From contig NW_027469531.1 of the NCBI RefSeq assembly GCF_051020765.1, positions 1-64,000 on the forward strand: a stretch of DNA of 64,000 nucleotides. The letters run 5' to 3'. Every line of letters starts with the position of its first letter. Position 1 is the stretch's first letter. Positions 49,930-61,993 of the stretch are shown in pieces. The stretch is from Lasioglossum baleicum. Lineage: Eukaryota > Arthropoda > Insecta > Hymenoptera > Halictidae. The translations under genes were made by a program, and so were the position numbers. The notes under the pieces are model-generated. The model saw only the letters and a program-made list of their open reading frames with translations, ran no database searches and was not told the DNA's origin.

Positions 49930-51263
49930 GTGTTTTTGCTCGACTAGCCTGCGGGATGCATCCTCTCGCACGTGTTTTTGCTCGACTACCCTGCAGGATG
50001 CATCCTCTCGCACGTGTTTTTACTCGACTAGCCTGCGGGATGCATCCTCTCGCACGTGTTTTTACTCGACTAGCCTGCGGGATGCATCCTCTCGCACGTG
50101 TTTTTGCTCGACTAGCCTGCGGGATGCATCCTCTCGCACGTGTTTTTGCTCGACTAGCCTGCGGGATGCATCCTCTCGCACGTGTTTTTACTCGACTAGC
50201 CTGCAGGATGCATCCTCTCGCACGTGTTTTTACTCGACTAGCCTGCGGGATGCATCCTCTCGCACGTGTTTTTACTCGACTACCCTGCGGGATGCATCCT
50301 CTCGCACGTGTTTTTGCTCGACTAGCCATGCGCATCCCAAAAAACCTGCGCATGCGCATCCCACAAAACCTCGCACGTGTTTTTACTCGACTAGCCTGCG
50401 GGATGCATCCTCTCGCACGTGTTTTTGCTCGACTAGGCATGCGCATCCCAAAAAACCTGCGCATGCGCATCCCACAAAACCTCGCACGTGTTTTTACTCG
50501 ACTAGCCTGCGGGATGCATCCTCTCGCACGTGTTTTTACTCGACTAGCCTGCGGGATGCATCCTCTCGCACGTGTTTTTACTCGACTAGCCTGCGGGATG
50601 CATCCTCTCGCACGTGTTTTTGCTCGACTAGCCTGCGGGATGCATCCTCTCGCACGTGTTTTTGCTCGACTAGCCTGCGGGATGCATCCTCTCGCACGTG
50701 TTTTTGCTCGACTAGCCTGCAGGATGCATCCTCTCGCACGTGTTTTTACTCAACTAGCCTGCGGGATGCATCCTCTCGCACGTGTTTTTACTCGACTAGC
50801 CTGCGGGATGCATCCTCTCGCACGTGTTTTTGCTCGACTAGCCTGCGGGATGCATCCTCTCGCACGTGTTTTTGCTCGACTAGCCTGCGGGATGCATCCT
50901 CTCGCACGTGTTTTTACTCGACTAGCCTGCAGGATGCATCCTCTCGCACGTGTTTTTACTCGACTAGCCTGCGGGATGCATCCTCTCGCACGTGTTTTTA
51001 CTCGACTACCCTGCGGGATGCATCCTCTCGCACGTGTTTTTGCTCGACTAGCCATGCGCATCCCAAAAAACCTGCGCATGCGCATCCCACAAAACCTCGC
51101 ACGTGTTTTTACTCGACTACCCTGCGGGATGCATCCTCTCGCACCTGTTTTTGCTCGACTAGCCTGCGGGATGCATCCTCTCGCACGTGTTTTTACTCGA
51201 CTAGCCTGCGGGATGCATCCTCTCGCACGTGTTTTTACTCGACTAGCCTGCAGGATGCATCCT
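49930..51263 (+). repeat. 1,998-bp-offset duplication, copy 2
   Basis: It is the partner of 47932-49265. Beyond 51.26 kb it continues with ATGCCTCCTC (51297), shared with 26691 and 54330, whereas copy 1 goes into B blocks with the CTAGGCATG junction. Confidence 0.82.
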
Positions 51264-52271
51264 CTCGCACGTGTTTTTACTCGACTAGCCTGCGGGATGC
51301 CTCCTCTCGCACGTGTTTTTACTCGACTACCCTGCGGGATGCATCCTCTCGCACGTGTTTTTACTCGACTAGCCTGCGGGATGCATCCTCTCGCACGTGT
51401 TTTTACTCGACTAGCCTGCGGGATGCATACTCCCGCACGTGTTTTTACTCGACTAGCCTGCGGGATGCATCCTCTCGCACGTGTTTTTGCTCGACTAGCC
51501 ATGCGCATCCCAAAAAACCTGCGCATGCGCATCCCAAAAAACCTGCGCATGCGCATCCCACAAAACCTCGCACGTGTTTTTACTCGACTAGCCTGCGGGA
51601 TGCATCCTCTCGCACGTGTTTTTACTCGACTAGCCTGCGGGATGCATCCTCTCGCACGTGTTTTTACTCGACTAGCCTGCGGGATGCATACTCCCGCACG
51701 TGTTTTTACTCGACTAGCCTGCGGGATGCATCCTCTCGCACGTGTTTTTACTCGACTACCCTGCGGGATGCATCCTCTCGCACGTGTTTTTGCTCGACTA
51801 GCCATGCGCATCCCAAAAAACCTGCGCATGCGCATCCCACAAAACCTCGCACGTGTTTTTACTCGACTAGCCTGCGGGATGCATCCTCTCGCACGCGTTT
51901 TTACTCGACTAGCCTGCGGGATGCATCCTCTCGCACGTGTTTTAGCTCGACTAGCCTGCGGGATGCATCCTCTCGCACGTGTTTTTGCTCGACTAGCCTG
52001 CGGGATGCATCCTCTCGCACGTGTTTTTACTCGACTAGCCTGCAGGATGCATCCTCTCGCACGTGTTTTTACTCGACTAGCCTGCGGGATGCATCCTCTC
52101 GCACGTGTTTTTACTCGACTACCCTGCGGGATGCATCCTCTCGCACGTGTTTTTGCTCGACTAGCCATGCACATCCCAAAAAACCTGCGCATGCACATCC
52201 CACAAAACCTGCGCATGCGCATCCCACAAAACCTCGCACGTGTTTTTACTCGACTAGCCTGCGGGATGCAT

Positions 52272-52640
52272 CCTTTCGCACGTGTTTTTACCCGACTAGC
52301 CTGCGGGATGCATCCTCTCGCACGTGTTTTTACTCGACTAGCCTGCGGGATGCATACTCTCGCACGTGATTTTACTCGACTACCCTGCGGGATGCATCCT
52401 CTCGCACGTGTTTTTGCTCGACTAGCCATGCGCATCCCAAAAAACCTGCGCATGCGCATCCCACAAAACCTGCGCATGCGCATCCCACAAAACCTCGCAC
52501 GTGTTTTTACTCGACTAGCCTGCGGGATGCATCCTTTCGCACGTGTTTTTACCCGACTAGCCTGCGGGATGCATCCTCTCGCACGTGTTTTTACTCGACT
52601 AGCCTGCGGGATGCATACTCTCGCACGTGATTTTACTCGA
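52272..52640 (+). repeat. Partial K-type core with a 261-bp internal tandem duplication
   Basis: CCTTTCGC occurs at 52272 and 52533, and CGTGATTTT (position of the A) at 52369 and 52630, both 261 bp apart. This equals four 42-bp monomers plus one 93-bp B-bearing monomer. The GCGGGAAGCATCC part of the K core is missing upstream. Confidence 0.85.
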
Positions 52641-53359
52641 CTAGCCTGCAGGATGCATCCTCTCGCACGTGTTTTTACTCGACTAGCCTGCGGGATGCAT
52701 CCTCTCGCACGTGTTTTTGCTCGACCAGCCTGCGGGATGCATCCTCTCGCACGTGTTTTTGCTCGACTAGCCTGCGGGATGCATCCTCTCGCACGTGTTT
52801 TTACTCGACTAGCCTGCGGGATGCATCCTCTCGCACGTGTTTTTGCTCGACTAGCCTGCGGGATGCATCCTCTCGCACGTGTTTTTACTCGACTAGCCTG
52901 CGGGATGCATCCTCTCGCACGTGTTTTTGCTCGACTAGCCTGCGGGATGCATCCTCTCGCACGTGTTTTTGCTCGACTAGCCTGCGGGATGCATCCTCTC
53001 GCACGTGTTTTTGCTCGACTAGCCTGCAGGATGCATCCTCTCGCACGTGTTTTTACTCGACTAGCCTGCGGGATGCATCCTCTCGCACGTGTTTTTACTC
53101 GACTAGCCTGCGGGATGCATCCTCTCGCACGTGTTTTTGCTCGACTAGCCTGCGGGATGCATCCTCTCGCACGTGTTTTTGCTCGACTAGCCTGCGGGAT
53201 GCATCCTCTCGCACGTGTTTTTACTCGACTAGCCTGCAGGATGCATCCTCTCGCACGTGTTTTTACTCGACTAGCCTGCGGGATGCATCCTCTCGCACGT
53301 GTTTTTACTCGACTACCCTGCGGGATGCATCCTCTCGCACGTGTTTTTGCTCGACTAGC
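52496..53359 (+). repeat. Longest A run measured: 20 monomers without a B block
   Basis: The length of 864 bp is 20 x 42 plus flanking partial monomers, with no B block. Other long runs measured hold 10-16 monomers (for example 58916-59527, 14; 30073-30684, 14; 4201-4770, 13). The excess seems to come from joining a K-type run (to about 52.93 kb) to the S-like run that also appears at 47.93 and 49.93 kb. Confidence 0.9.
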
Positions 53360-55140
53360 CATGCGCATCCCAAAAAACCTGCGCATGCGCATCCCACAAA
53401 ACCTCGCACGTGTTTTTACTCGACTAGCCTGCGGGATGCATCCTCTCGCACGTGTTTTTGCTCGACTAGGCATGCGCATCCCAAAAAACCTGCGCATGCG
53501 CATCCCACAAAACCTCGCACGTGTTTTTACTCGACTAGCCTGCGGGATGCATCCTCTCGCACGTGTTTTTACTCGACTAGCCTGCGGGATGCATCCTCTC
53601 GCACGTGTTTTTACTCGACTAGCCTGCGGGATGCATCCTCTCGCACGTGTTTTTGCTCGACTAGCCTGCGGGATGCATCCTCTCGCACGTGTTTTTGCTC
53701 GACTAGCCTGCGGGATGCATCCTCTCGCACGTGTTTTTGCTCGACTAGCCTGCAGGATGCATCCTCTCGCACGTGTTTTTACTCGACTAGCCTGCGGGAT
53801 GCATCCTCTCGCACGTGTTTTTACTCGACTAGCCTGCGGGATGCATCCTCTCGCACGTGTTTTTGCTCGACTAGCCTGCGGGATGCATCCTCTCGCACGT
53901 GTTTTTGCTCGACTAGCCTGCGGGATGCATCCTCTCGCACGTGTTTTTACTCGACTAGCCTGCAGGATGCATCCTCTCGCACGTGTTTTTACTCGACTAG
54001 CCTGCGGGATGCATCCTCTCGCACGTGTTTTTACTCGACTACCCTGCGGGATGCATCCTCTCGCACGTGTTTTTGCTCGACTAGCCATGCGCATCCCAAA
54101 AAACCTGCGCATGCGCATCCCACAAAACCTCGCACGTGTTTTTACTCGACTACCCTGCGGGATGCATCCTCTCGCACCTGTTTTTGCTCGACTAGCCTGC
54201 GGGATGCATCCTCTCGCACGTGTTTTTACTCGACTAGCCTGCGGGATGCATCCTCTCGCACGTGTTTTTACTCGACTAGCCTGCAGGATGCATCCTCTCG
54301 CACGTGTTTTTACTCGACTAGCCTGCGGGATGCCTCCTCTCGCACGTGTTTTTACTCGACTACCCTGCGGGATGCATCCTCTCGCACGTGTTTTTACTCG
54401 ACTAGCCTGCGGGATGCATCCTCTCGCACGTGTTTTTACTCGACTAGAATGCGGGATGCATACTCCCGCACGTGTTTTTACTCGACTAGCCTGCGGGATG
54501 CATCCTCTCGCACGTGTTTTTGCTCGACTAGCCATGCGCATCCCAAAAAACCTGCGCATGCGCATCCCACAAAACCTGCGCATGCGCATCCCACAAAACC
54601 TCGCACGTGTTTTTACTCGACTAGCCTGCGGGATGCATCCTCTCGCACGTGTTTTTGCTCGACTAGCCTGCGGGATGCATCCTCTCGCACGTGTTTTTGC
54701 TCGACTAGCCTGCGGGATGCATCCTCTCGCACGTGTTTGTGCTCGACTAGCCTGCGGGATGCATCCTCTCGCACGTGTTTTTACTCGACTAGCCTGCGGG
54801 ATGCATCCTCTCGCACGTGTTTTTGCTCGACTAGCCTGCGGGATGCATCCTCTCGCACGTGTTTTTACTCGACTAGCCTGCGGGATGCATCCTCTCGCAC
54901 GTGTTTTTACTCGACTACCCTGCGGGATGCATCCTCTCGCACGTGTTTTTGCTCGACTAGCCATGCGCATCCCAAAAAACCTGCGCATGCGCATCCCACA
55001 AAACCTGCGCATGCGCATCCCACAAAACCTCGCACGTGTTTTTACTCGACTAGCCTGCGGGATGCATCCTCTCGCACGTGTTTTTACTCGACTAGCCTGC
55101 GGGATGCATCCTCTCGCACGTGTTTTTACTCGACTAGCCT

Positions 55141-55557
55141 GCGGGAAGCATCCTCTTGCACGTGTTTTTACTCGACTAGTCTGCGGGATGCATCCTCTCG
55201 CTCGTGTTTTTACTCGACTACCCTGCGGGATGCATCCTCTCGCACGTGTTTTTGCTCGACTAGCCATGCGCATCCCAAAAATCCTGCGCATGCGCATCCC
55301 ACAAAACCTGCGCATGCGCATCCCACAAAACCTCGCACGTGTTTTTACTCGACTAGCCTGCGGGATGCATCCTTTCGCACGTGTTTTTACCCGACTAGCC
55401 TGCGGGATGCATCCTCTCGCACGTGTTTTTACTCGACTAGCCTGCGGGATGCATACTCTCGCACGTGATTTTACTCGACTAGCCTGCAGGATGCATCCTC
55501 TCGCACGTGTTTTTACTCGACTAGCCTGCGGGATGCATCCTCTCGCACGTGTTTTTG
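55141..55557 (+). repeat. K-type HOR core, full copy
   Basis: It has the same 327- and 416-bp spacings. Its B block has one substitution in the A6 tract (CCCAAAAATCC near 55275). Confidence 0.88.
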
Positions 55558-56264
55558 CTCGACCAGCCTGCGGGATGCATCCTCTCGCACGTGTTTTTGC
55601 TCGACTAGCCTGCGGGATGCATCCTCTCGCACGTGTTTTTACTCGACTAGCCTGCGGGATGCATCCTCTCGCACGTGTTTTTGCTCGACTAGCCTGCGGG
55701 ATGCATCCTCTCGCACGTGTTTTTACTCGACTAGCCTGCGGGATGCATCCTCTCGCACGTGTTTTTGCTCGACTACCCTGCGGGATGCATCCTCTCGCAC
55801 GTGTTTTTGCTCGACTAGCCATGCGCATCCCAAAAAACCTGCGCATGCGCATCCCACAAAACCTGCGCATGCGCATCCCACAAAACCTCGCACGTGTTTT
55901 TACTCGACTAGCCTGCGGGATGCATCCTCTCGCACGTGTTTTTACTCGACTAGCCTGCGGGATGCATTCTCTCGCACGTGTTTTTACTCGACTAGCCTGC
56001 GGGATGCATCCTCTCGCACGTGTTTTTGCTCGACTAGCCTGCGGGATGCATCCTCTCGCACGTGTTTTTACTCGACTAGCCATGCGCATCCCAAAAAACC
56101 TGCGCATGCGCATCCCACAAAACCTCGCACGTGTTTTTACTCGACTAGCCTGCGGGATGCATCCTCTCGCACGTGTTTTTACTCGACTAGCCTGCGGGAT
56201 GCATCCTCTCGCACGTGTTTTTACTCGACTACCCTGCGGGATGCATCCTCTCGCACGTGTTTTT

Positions 56265-57638
56265 ACTCGACTAGCCTGCGGGATGCATCCTCTCGCACGT
56301 GTTTTTGCTCGACTAGCCTGCGGGATGCATCCTCTCGCACGTGTTTTTGCTCGACTAGTCTGCGGGATGCATCCTCTCGCACGTGTTTTTACTCGACTAG
56401 CCTGCAGGATGCATCCTCTCGCACGTGTTTTTACTCGACTAGCCTGCGGGATGCATCCTCTCGCACGTGTTTTTACTCGACTACCCTGCGGGATGCATCC
56501 TCTCGCACGTGTTTTTGCTCGACTAGCCATGCGCATCCCAAAAAACCTGCGCATGCGCATCCCACAACACCTCGCACGTGTTTTTACTCGACTAGCCTGC
56601 GGGATGCATCCTCTCGCACGTGTTTTTACTCGACTAGCCTGCCGGATGCATCCTCTCGCACGTGTTTTTACTCGACTAGCCTGCGGGATGCATACTCCCG
56701 CACGTGTTTTTACTCGACTAGCCTGCGGGATGCATCCTCTCGCACGTGTTTTTACTCGACTACCCTGCGGGATGCATCCTCTCGCACGTGTTTTTGCTCG
56801 ACTAGCCATGCGCATCCCAAAAAACCTGCGCATGCGCATCCCACAAAACCTCGCACGTGTTTTTACTCGACTAGCCTGCGGGATGCATCCTCTCGCACGC
56901 GTTTTTACTCGACTAGCCTGCGGGATGCATCCTCTCGCACGTGTTTTAGCTCGACTAGCCTGCGGGATGCATCCTCTCGCACGTGTTTTTGCTCGACTAG
57001 CCAGCGGGATGCATCCTCTCGCACGTGTTTTTACTCGACTAGCCTGCAGGATGCATCCTCTCGCACGTGTTTTTACTCGACTAGCCTGCGGGATGCATCC
57101 TCTCGCACGTGTTTTTACTCGACTACCCTGCGGGATGCATCCTCTCGCACGTGTTTTTGCTCGACTAGCCATGCACATCCCAAAAAACCTGCGCATGCGC
57201 ATCCCACAAAACCTGCGCATGCGCATCCCACAAAACCTCGCACGTGTTTTTACTCGACTAGCCTGCGGGATGCATCCTCTCGCACGTGTTTTTACTCGAC
57301 TAGCCTGCGGGATGCATCCTCTCGCACGTGTTTTTACTCGACTAGCCTGCGGGAAGCATCCTCTTGCACGTGTTTTTACTCGACTAGTCTGCGGGATGCA
57401 TCCTCTCGCTCGTGTTTTTACTCGACTACACTGCGGGATGCATCCTCTCGCACGTGTTTTTGCTCGACTAGCCATGCGCATCCCAAAAAACCTGCGCATG
57501 CGCATCCCACAAAACCTGCGCATGCGCATCCCACAAAACCTCGCACGTGTTTTTACTCGACTAGCCTGCGGGATGCATCCTTTCGCACGTGTTTTTACCC
57601 GACTAGCCTGCGGGATGCATCCTCTCGCACGTGTTTTT
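56265..57638 (+). repeat. 1,374-bp tandem duplication, copy 1
   Basis: Private variants shared at exactly 1,374 bp are CCCACAACAC (56561/57935), CCTGCCGG (56638/58012), CTACACTG (57427/58801) and GCGGGAAGCATCC (57349/58723). These occur nowhere else that I saw except the last, so this is a very recent event. Confidence 0.88.
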
Positions 57639-57660
57639 ACTCGACTAGCCTGCGGGATGC
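57349..57660 (+). repeat. K-type HOR core, truncated by recombination
   Basis: The first part (GCGGGAAGCATCC through CCTTTCGC and ACCCGAC) is present. The expected CATACTCTCG and CGTGATTTT monomers are replaced by the start of the second copy of the 1,374-bp tandem repeat. It also shares the private CTACACTG variant (57427) with 58801. Confidence 0.85.
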
Positions 57661-59012
57661 ATCCTCTCGCACGTGTTTTTGCTCGACTAGCCTGCGGGAT
57701 GCATCCTCTCGCACGTGTTTTTGCTCGACTAGTCTGCGGGATGCATCCTCTCGCACGTGTTTTTACTCGACTAGCCTGCAGGATGCATCCTCTCGCACGT
57801 GTTTTTACTCGACTAGCCTGCGGGATGCATCCTCTCGCACGTGTTTTTACTCGACTACCCTGCGGGATGCATCCTCTCGCACGTGTTTTTGCTCGACTAG
57901 CCATGCGCATCCCAAAAAACCTGCGCATGCGCATCCCACAACACCTCGCACGTGTTTTTACTCGACTAGCCTGCGGGATGCATCCTCTCGCACGTGTTTT
58001 TACTCGACTAGCCTGCCGGATGCATCCTCTCGCACGTGTTTTTACTCGACTAGCCTGCGGGATGCATACTCCCGCACGTGTTTTTACTCGACTAGCCTGC
58101 GGGATGCATCCTCTCGCACGTGTTTTTACTCGACTACCCTGCGGGATGCATCCTCTCGCACGTGTTTTTGCTCGACTAGCCATGCGCATCCCAAAAAACC
58201 TGCGCATGCGCATCCCACAAAACCTCGCACGTGTTTTTACTCGACTAGCCTGCGGGATGCATCCTCTCGCACGCGTTTTTACTCGACTAGCCTGCGGGAT
58301 GCATCCTCTCGCACGTGTTTTAGCTCGACTAGCCTGCGGGATGCATCCTCTCGCACGTGTTTTTGCCCGACTAGCCAGCGGGATGCATCCTCTCGCACGT
58401 GTTTTTACTCGACTAGCCTGCAGGATGCATCCTCTCGCACGTGTTTTTACTCGACTAGCCTGCGGGATGCATCCTCTCGCACGTGTTTTTACTCGACTAC
58501 CCTGCGGGATGCATCCTCTCGCACGTGTTTTTGCTCGACTAGCCATGCACATCCCAAAAAACCTGCGCATGCGCATCCCACAAAACCTGCGCATGCGCAT
58601 CCCACAAAACCTCGCACGTGTTTTTACTCGACTAGCCTGCGGGATGCATCCTCTCGCACGTGTTTTTACTCGACTAGCCTGCGGGATGCATCCTCTCGCA
58701 CGTGTTTTTACTCGACTAGCCTGCGGGAAGCATCCTCTTGCACGTGTTTTTACTCGACTAGTCTGCGGGATGCATCCTCTCGCTCGTGTTTTTACTCGAC
58801 TACACTGCGGGATGCATCCTCTCGCACGTGTTTTTGCTCGACTAGCCATGCGCATCCCAAAAAACCTGCGCATGCGCATCCCACAAAACCTGCGCATGCG
58901 CATCCCACAAAACCTCGCACGTGTTTTTACTCGACTAGCCTGCGGGATGCATCCTTTCGCACGTGTTTTTACCCGACTAGCCTGCGGGATGCATCCTCTC
59001 GCACGTGTTTTT
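57639..59012 (+). repeat. 1,374-bp tandem duplication, copy 2
   Basis: It is the adjacent partner of 56265-57638. The one difference I noted is TTTTGCCCGAC at 58361-58371, where copy 1 has TTTTGCTCGAC. Confidence 0.88.
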
Positions 59013-59139
59013 ACTCGACTAGCCTGCGGGATGCATACTCTCGCACGTGATTTTACTCGACTAGCCTGCAGGATGCATCCTCTCGCACGTGTTTTTACTC
59101 GACTAGCCTGCGGGATGCATCCTCTCGCACGTGTTTTTG
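58723..59139 (+). repeat. K-type HOR core, full copy
   Basis: It has the full spacings. It lies 1,374 bp from the truncated copy, in phase with the tandem duplication. Confidence 0.88.
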
Positions 59140-60052
59140 CTCGACCAGCCTGCGGGATGCATCCTCTCGCACGTGTTTTTGCTCGACTAGCCTGCGGGAT
59201 GCATCCTCTCGCACGTGTTTTTACTCGACTAGCCTGCGGGATGCATCCTCTCGCACGTGTTTTTGCTCGACTAGCCTGCGGGATGCATCCTCTCGCACGT
59301 GTTTTTACTCGACTAGCCTGCGGGATGCATCCTCTCGCACGTGTTTTTGCTCGACTACCCTGCGGGATGCATCCTCTCGCACGTGTTTTTGCTCGACTAG
59401 CCTGCGGGATGCATCCTCTCGCACGTGTTTTTACTCGACTAGCCTGCGGGATGCATCCTCTCGCACGTGTTTTTGCTCGACTACCCTGCGGGATGCATCC
59501 TCTCGCACGTGTTTTTGCTCGACTAGCCATGCGCATCCCAAAAAACCTGCGCATGCGCATCCCACAAAACCTGCGCATGCGCATCCCACAAAACCTCGCA
59601 CGTGTTTTTACTCGACTAGCCTGCGGGATGCATCCTCTCGCACGTGTTTTTACTCGACTAGCCTGCGGGATGCATTCTCTCGCACGTGTTTTTACTCGAC
59701 TAGCCTGCGGGATGCATCCTCTCGCACGTGTTTTTGCTCGACTAGCCATGCGCATCCCAAAAAACCTGCGCATGCGCATCCCACAAAACCTCGCACGTGT
59801 TTTTACTCGACTAGCCTGCGGGATGCATCCTCTCGCACGTGTTTTTACTCGACTACCCTGCGGGATGCATCCTCTCGCACGTGTTTTTGCTCGACTAGCC
59901 ATGCGCATCCCAAAAAACCTGCGCATGCGCATCCCACAAAACCTCGCACGTGTTTTTACTCGACTAGCCTGCGGGATGCATCCTCTCGCACGTGTTTTTA
60001 CTCGACTACCCTGCGGGATGCATCCTCTCGCACGTGTTTTTGCTCGACTAGC

Positions 60053-60073
60053 CATGCGCATCCCACAAAACCT
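60053..60073 (+). repeat. Collapsed B block (21 bp), third example
   Basis: It lies exactly 31,417 bp from 28636, inside a larger duplicated segment. It is therefore a copy of that collapsed block, not an independent collapse. Confidence 0.9.
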
Positions 60074-61296
60074 CGCACGTGTTTTTACTCGACTAGCCTG
60101 CGGGATGCATCCTCTCGCACGTGTTTTTACTCGACTAGCCTGCGGGATGCATCCTCTCGCACGTGTTTTTACTCGACTACCCTGCGGGATGCATCCTCTC
60201 GCACGTGTTTTTACTCGACTAGCCTGCGGGATGCATCCTCTCGCACGTGTTTTTGCTCGACTAGCCTGCGGGATGCATCCTCTCGCACGTGTTTTTGCTC
60301 GACTAGTCTGCGGGATGCATCCTCTCGCACGTGTTTTTACTCGACTAGCCTGCAGGATGCATCCTCTCGCACGTGTTTTTACTCGACTAGCCTGCGGGAT
60401 GCATCCTCTCGCACGTGTTTTTACTCGACTACCCTGCGGGATGCATCCTCTCGCACGTGTTTTTGCTCGACTAGCCATGCGCATCCCAAAAAACCTGCGC
60501 ATGCGCATCCCACAAAACCTCGCACGTGTTTTTACTCGACTAGCCTGCGGGATGCATCCTCTCGCACGTGTTTTTACTCGACTAGCCTGCGGGATGCATC
60601 CTCTCGCACGTGTTTTTACTCGACTAGCCTGCGGGATGCATACTCCCGCACGTGTTTTTACCCGACTAGCCTGCGGGATGCATCCTCTCGCACGTGTTTT
60701 TACTCGACTACCCTGCGGGATGCATCCTCTCGCACGTGTTTTTGCTCGACTAGCCATGCGCATCCCAAAAAACCTGCGCATGCGCATCCCACAAAACCTC
60801 GCACGTGTTTTTACTCGACTAGCCTGCGGGATGCATCCTCTCGCACGCGTTTTTACTCGACTAGCCTGCGGGATGCATCCTCTCGCACGTGTTTTAGCTC
60901 GACTAGCCTGCGGGATGCATCCTCTCGCACGTGTTTTTGCTCGACTAGCCTGCGGGATGCATCCTCTCGCACGTGTTTTTACTCGACTAGCCTGCAGGAT
61001 GCATCCTCTCGCACGTGTTTTTACTCGACTAGCCTGCGGGATGCATCCTCTCGCACGTGTTTTTACTCGACTACCCTGCGGGATGCATCCTCTCGCACGT
61101 GTTTTTGCTCGACTAGCCATGCACATCCCAAAAAACCTGCGCATGCGCATCCCACAAAGCCTGCGCATGCGCATCCCACAAAACCTCGCACGTGTTTTTA
61201 CTCGACTAGCCTGCGGGATGCATCCTCTCGCACGTGTTTTTACTCGACTAGCCTGCGGGATGCATCCTCTCGCACGTGTTTTTACTCGACTAGCCT

Positions 61297-61713
61297 GCGG
61301 GAAGCATCCTCTTGCACGTGTTTTTACTCGACTAGTCTGCGGGATGCATCCTCTCGCTCGTGTTTTTACTCGACTACCCTGCGGGATGCATCCTCTCGCA
61401 CGTGTTTTTGCTCGACTAGCCATGCGCATCCCAAAAAACCTGCGCATGCGCATCCCACAAAACCTGCGCATGCGCATCCCACAAAACCTCGCTCGTGTTT
61501 TTACTCGACTAGCCTGCGGGATGCATCCTTTCGCACGTGTTTTTACCCGACTAGCCTGCGGGATGCATCCTCTCGCACGTGTTTTTACTCGACTAGCCTG
61601 CGGGATGCATACTCTCGCACGTGATTTTACTCGACTAGCCTGCAGGATGCATCCTCTCGCACGTGTTTTTACTCGACTAGCCTGCGGGATGCATCCTCTC
61701 GCACGTGTTTTTG
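61297..61713 (+). repeat. K-type HOR core, full copy
   Basis: It has the full spacings and is exactly 31,417 bp from the copy at 29880. It carries a private CTCGCTCGTG at the right B junction (about 61490) where the paralogue has CTCGCACGTG. Confidence 0.88.
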
Positions 61714-61993
61714 CTCGACCAGCCTGCGGGATGCATCCTCTCGCACGTGTTTTTGCTCGACTAGCCTGCGGGATGCATCCTCTCGCACGTGTTTTTACTC
61801 GACTAGCCTGCGGGATGCATCCTCTCGCACGTGTTTTTGCTCGACTAGCCTGCGGGATGCATCCTCTCGCACGTGTTTTTACTCGACTAGCCTGCGGGAT
61901 GCATCCTCTCGCACGTGTTTTTGCTCGACTACCCTGCGGGATGCATCCTCTCGCACGTGTTTTTGCTCGACTAGCCTGCGGGATGCATCCTCT

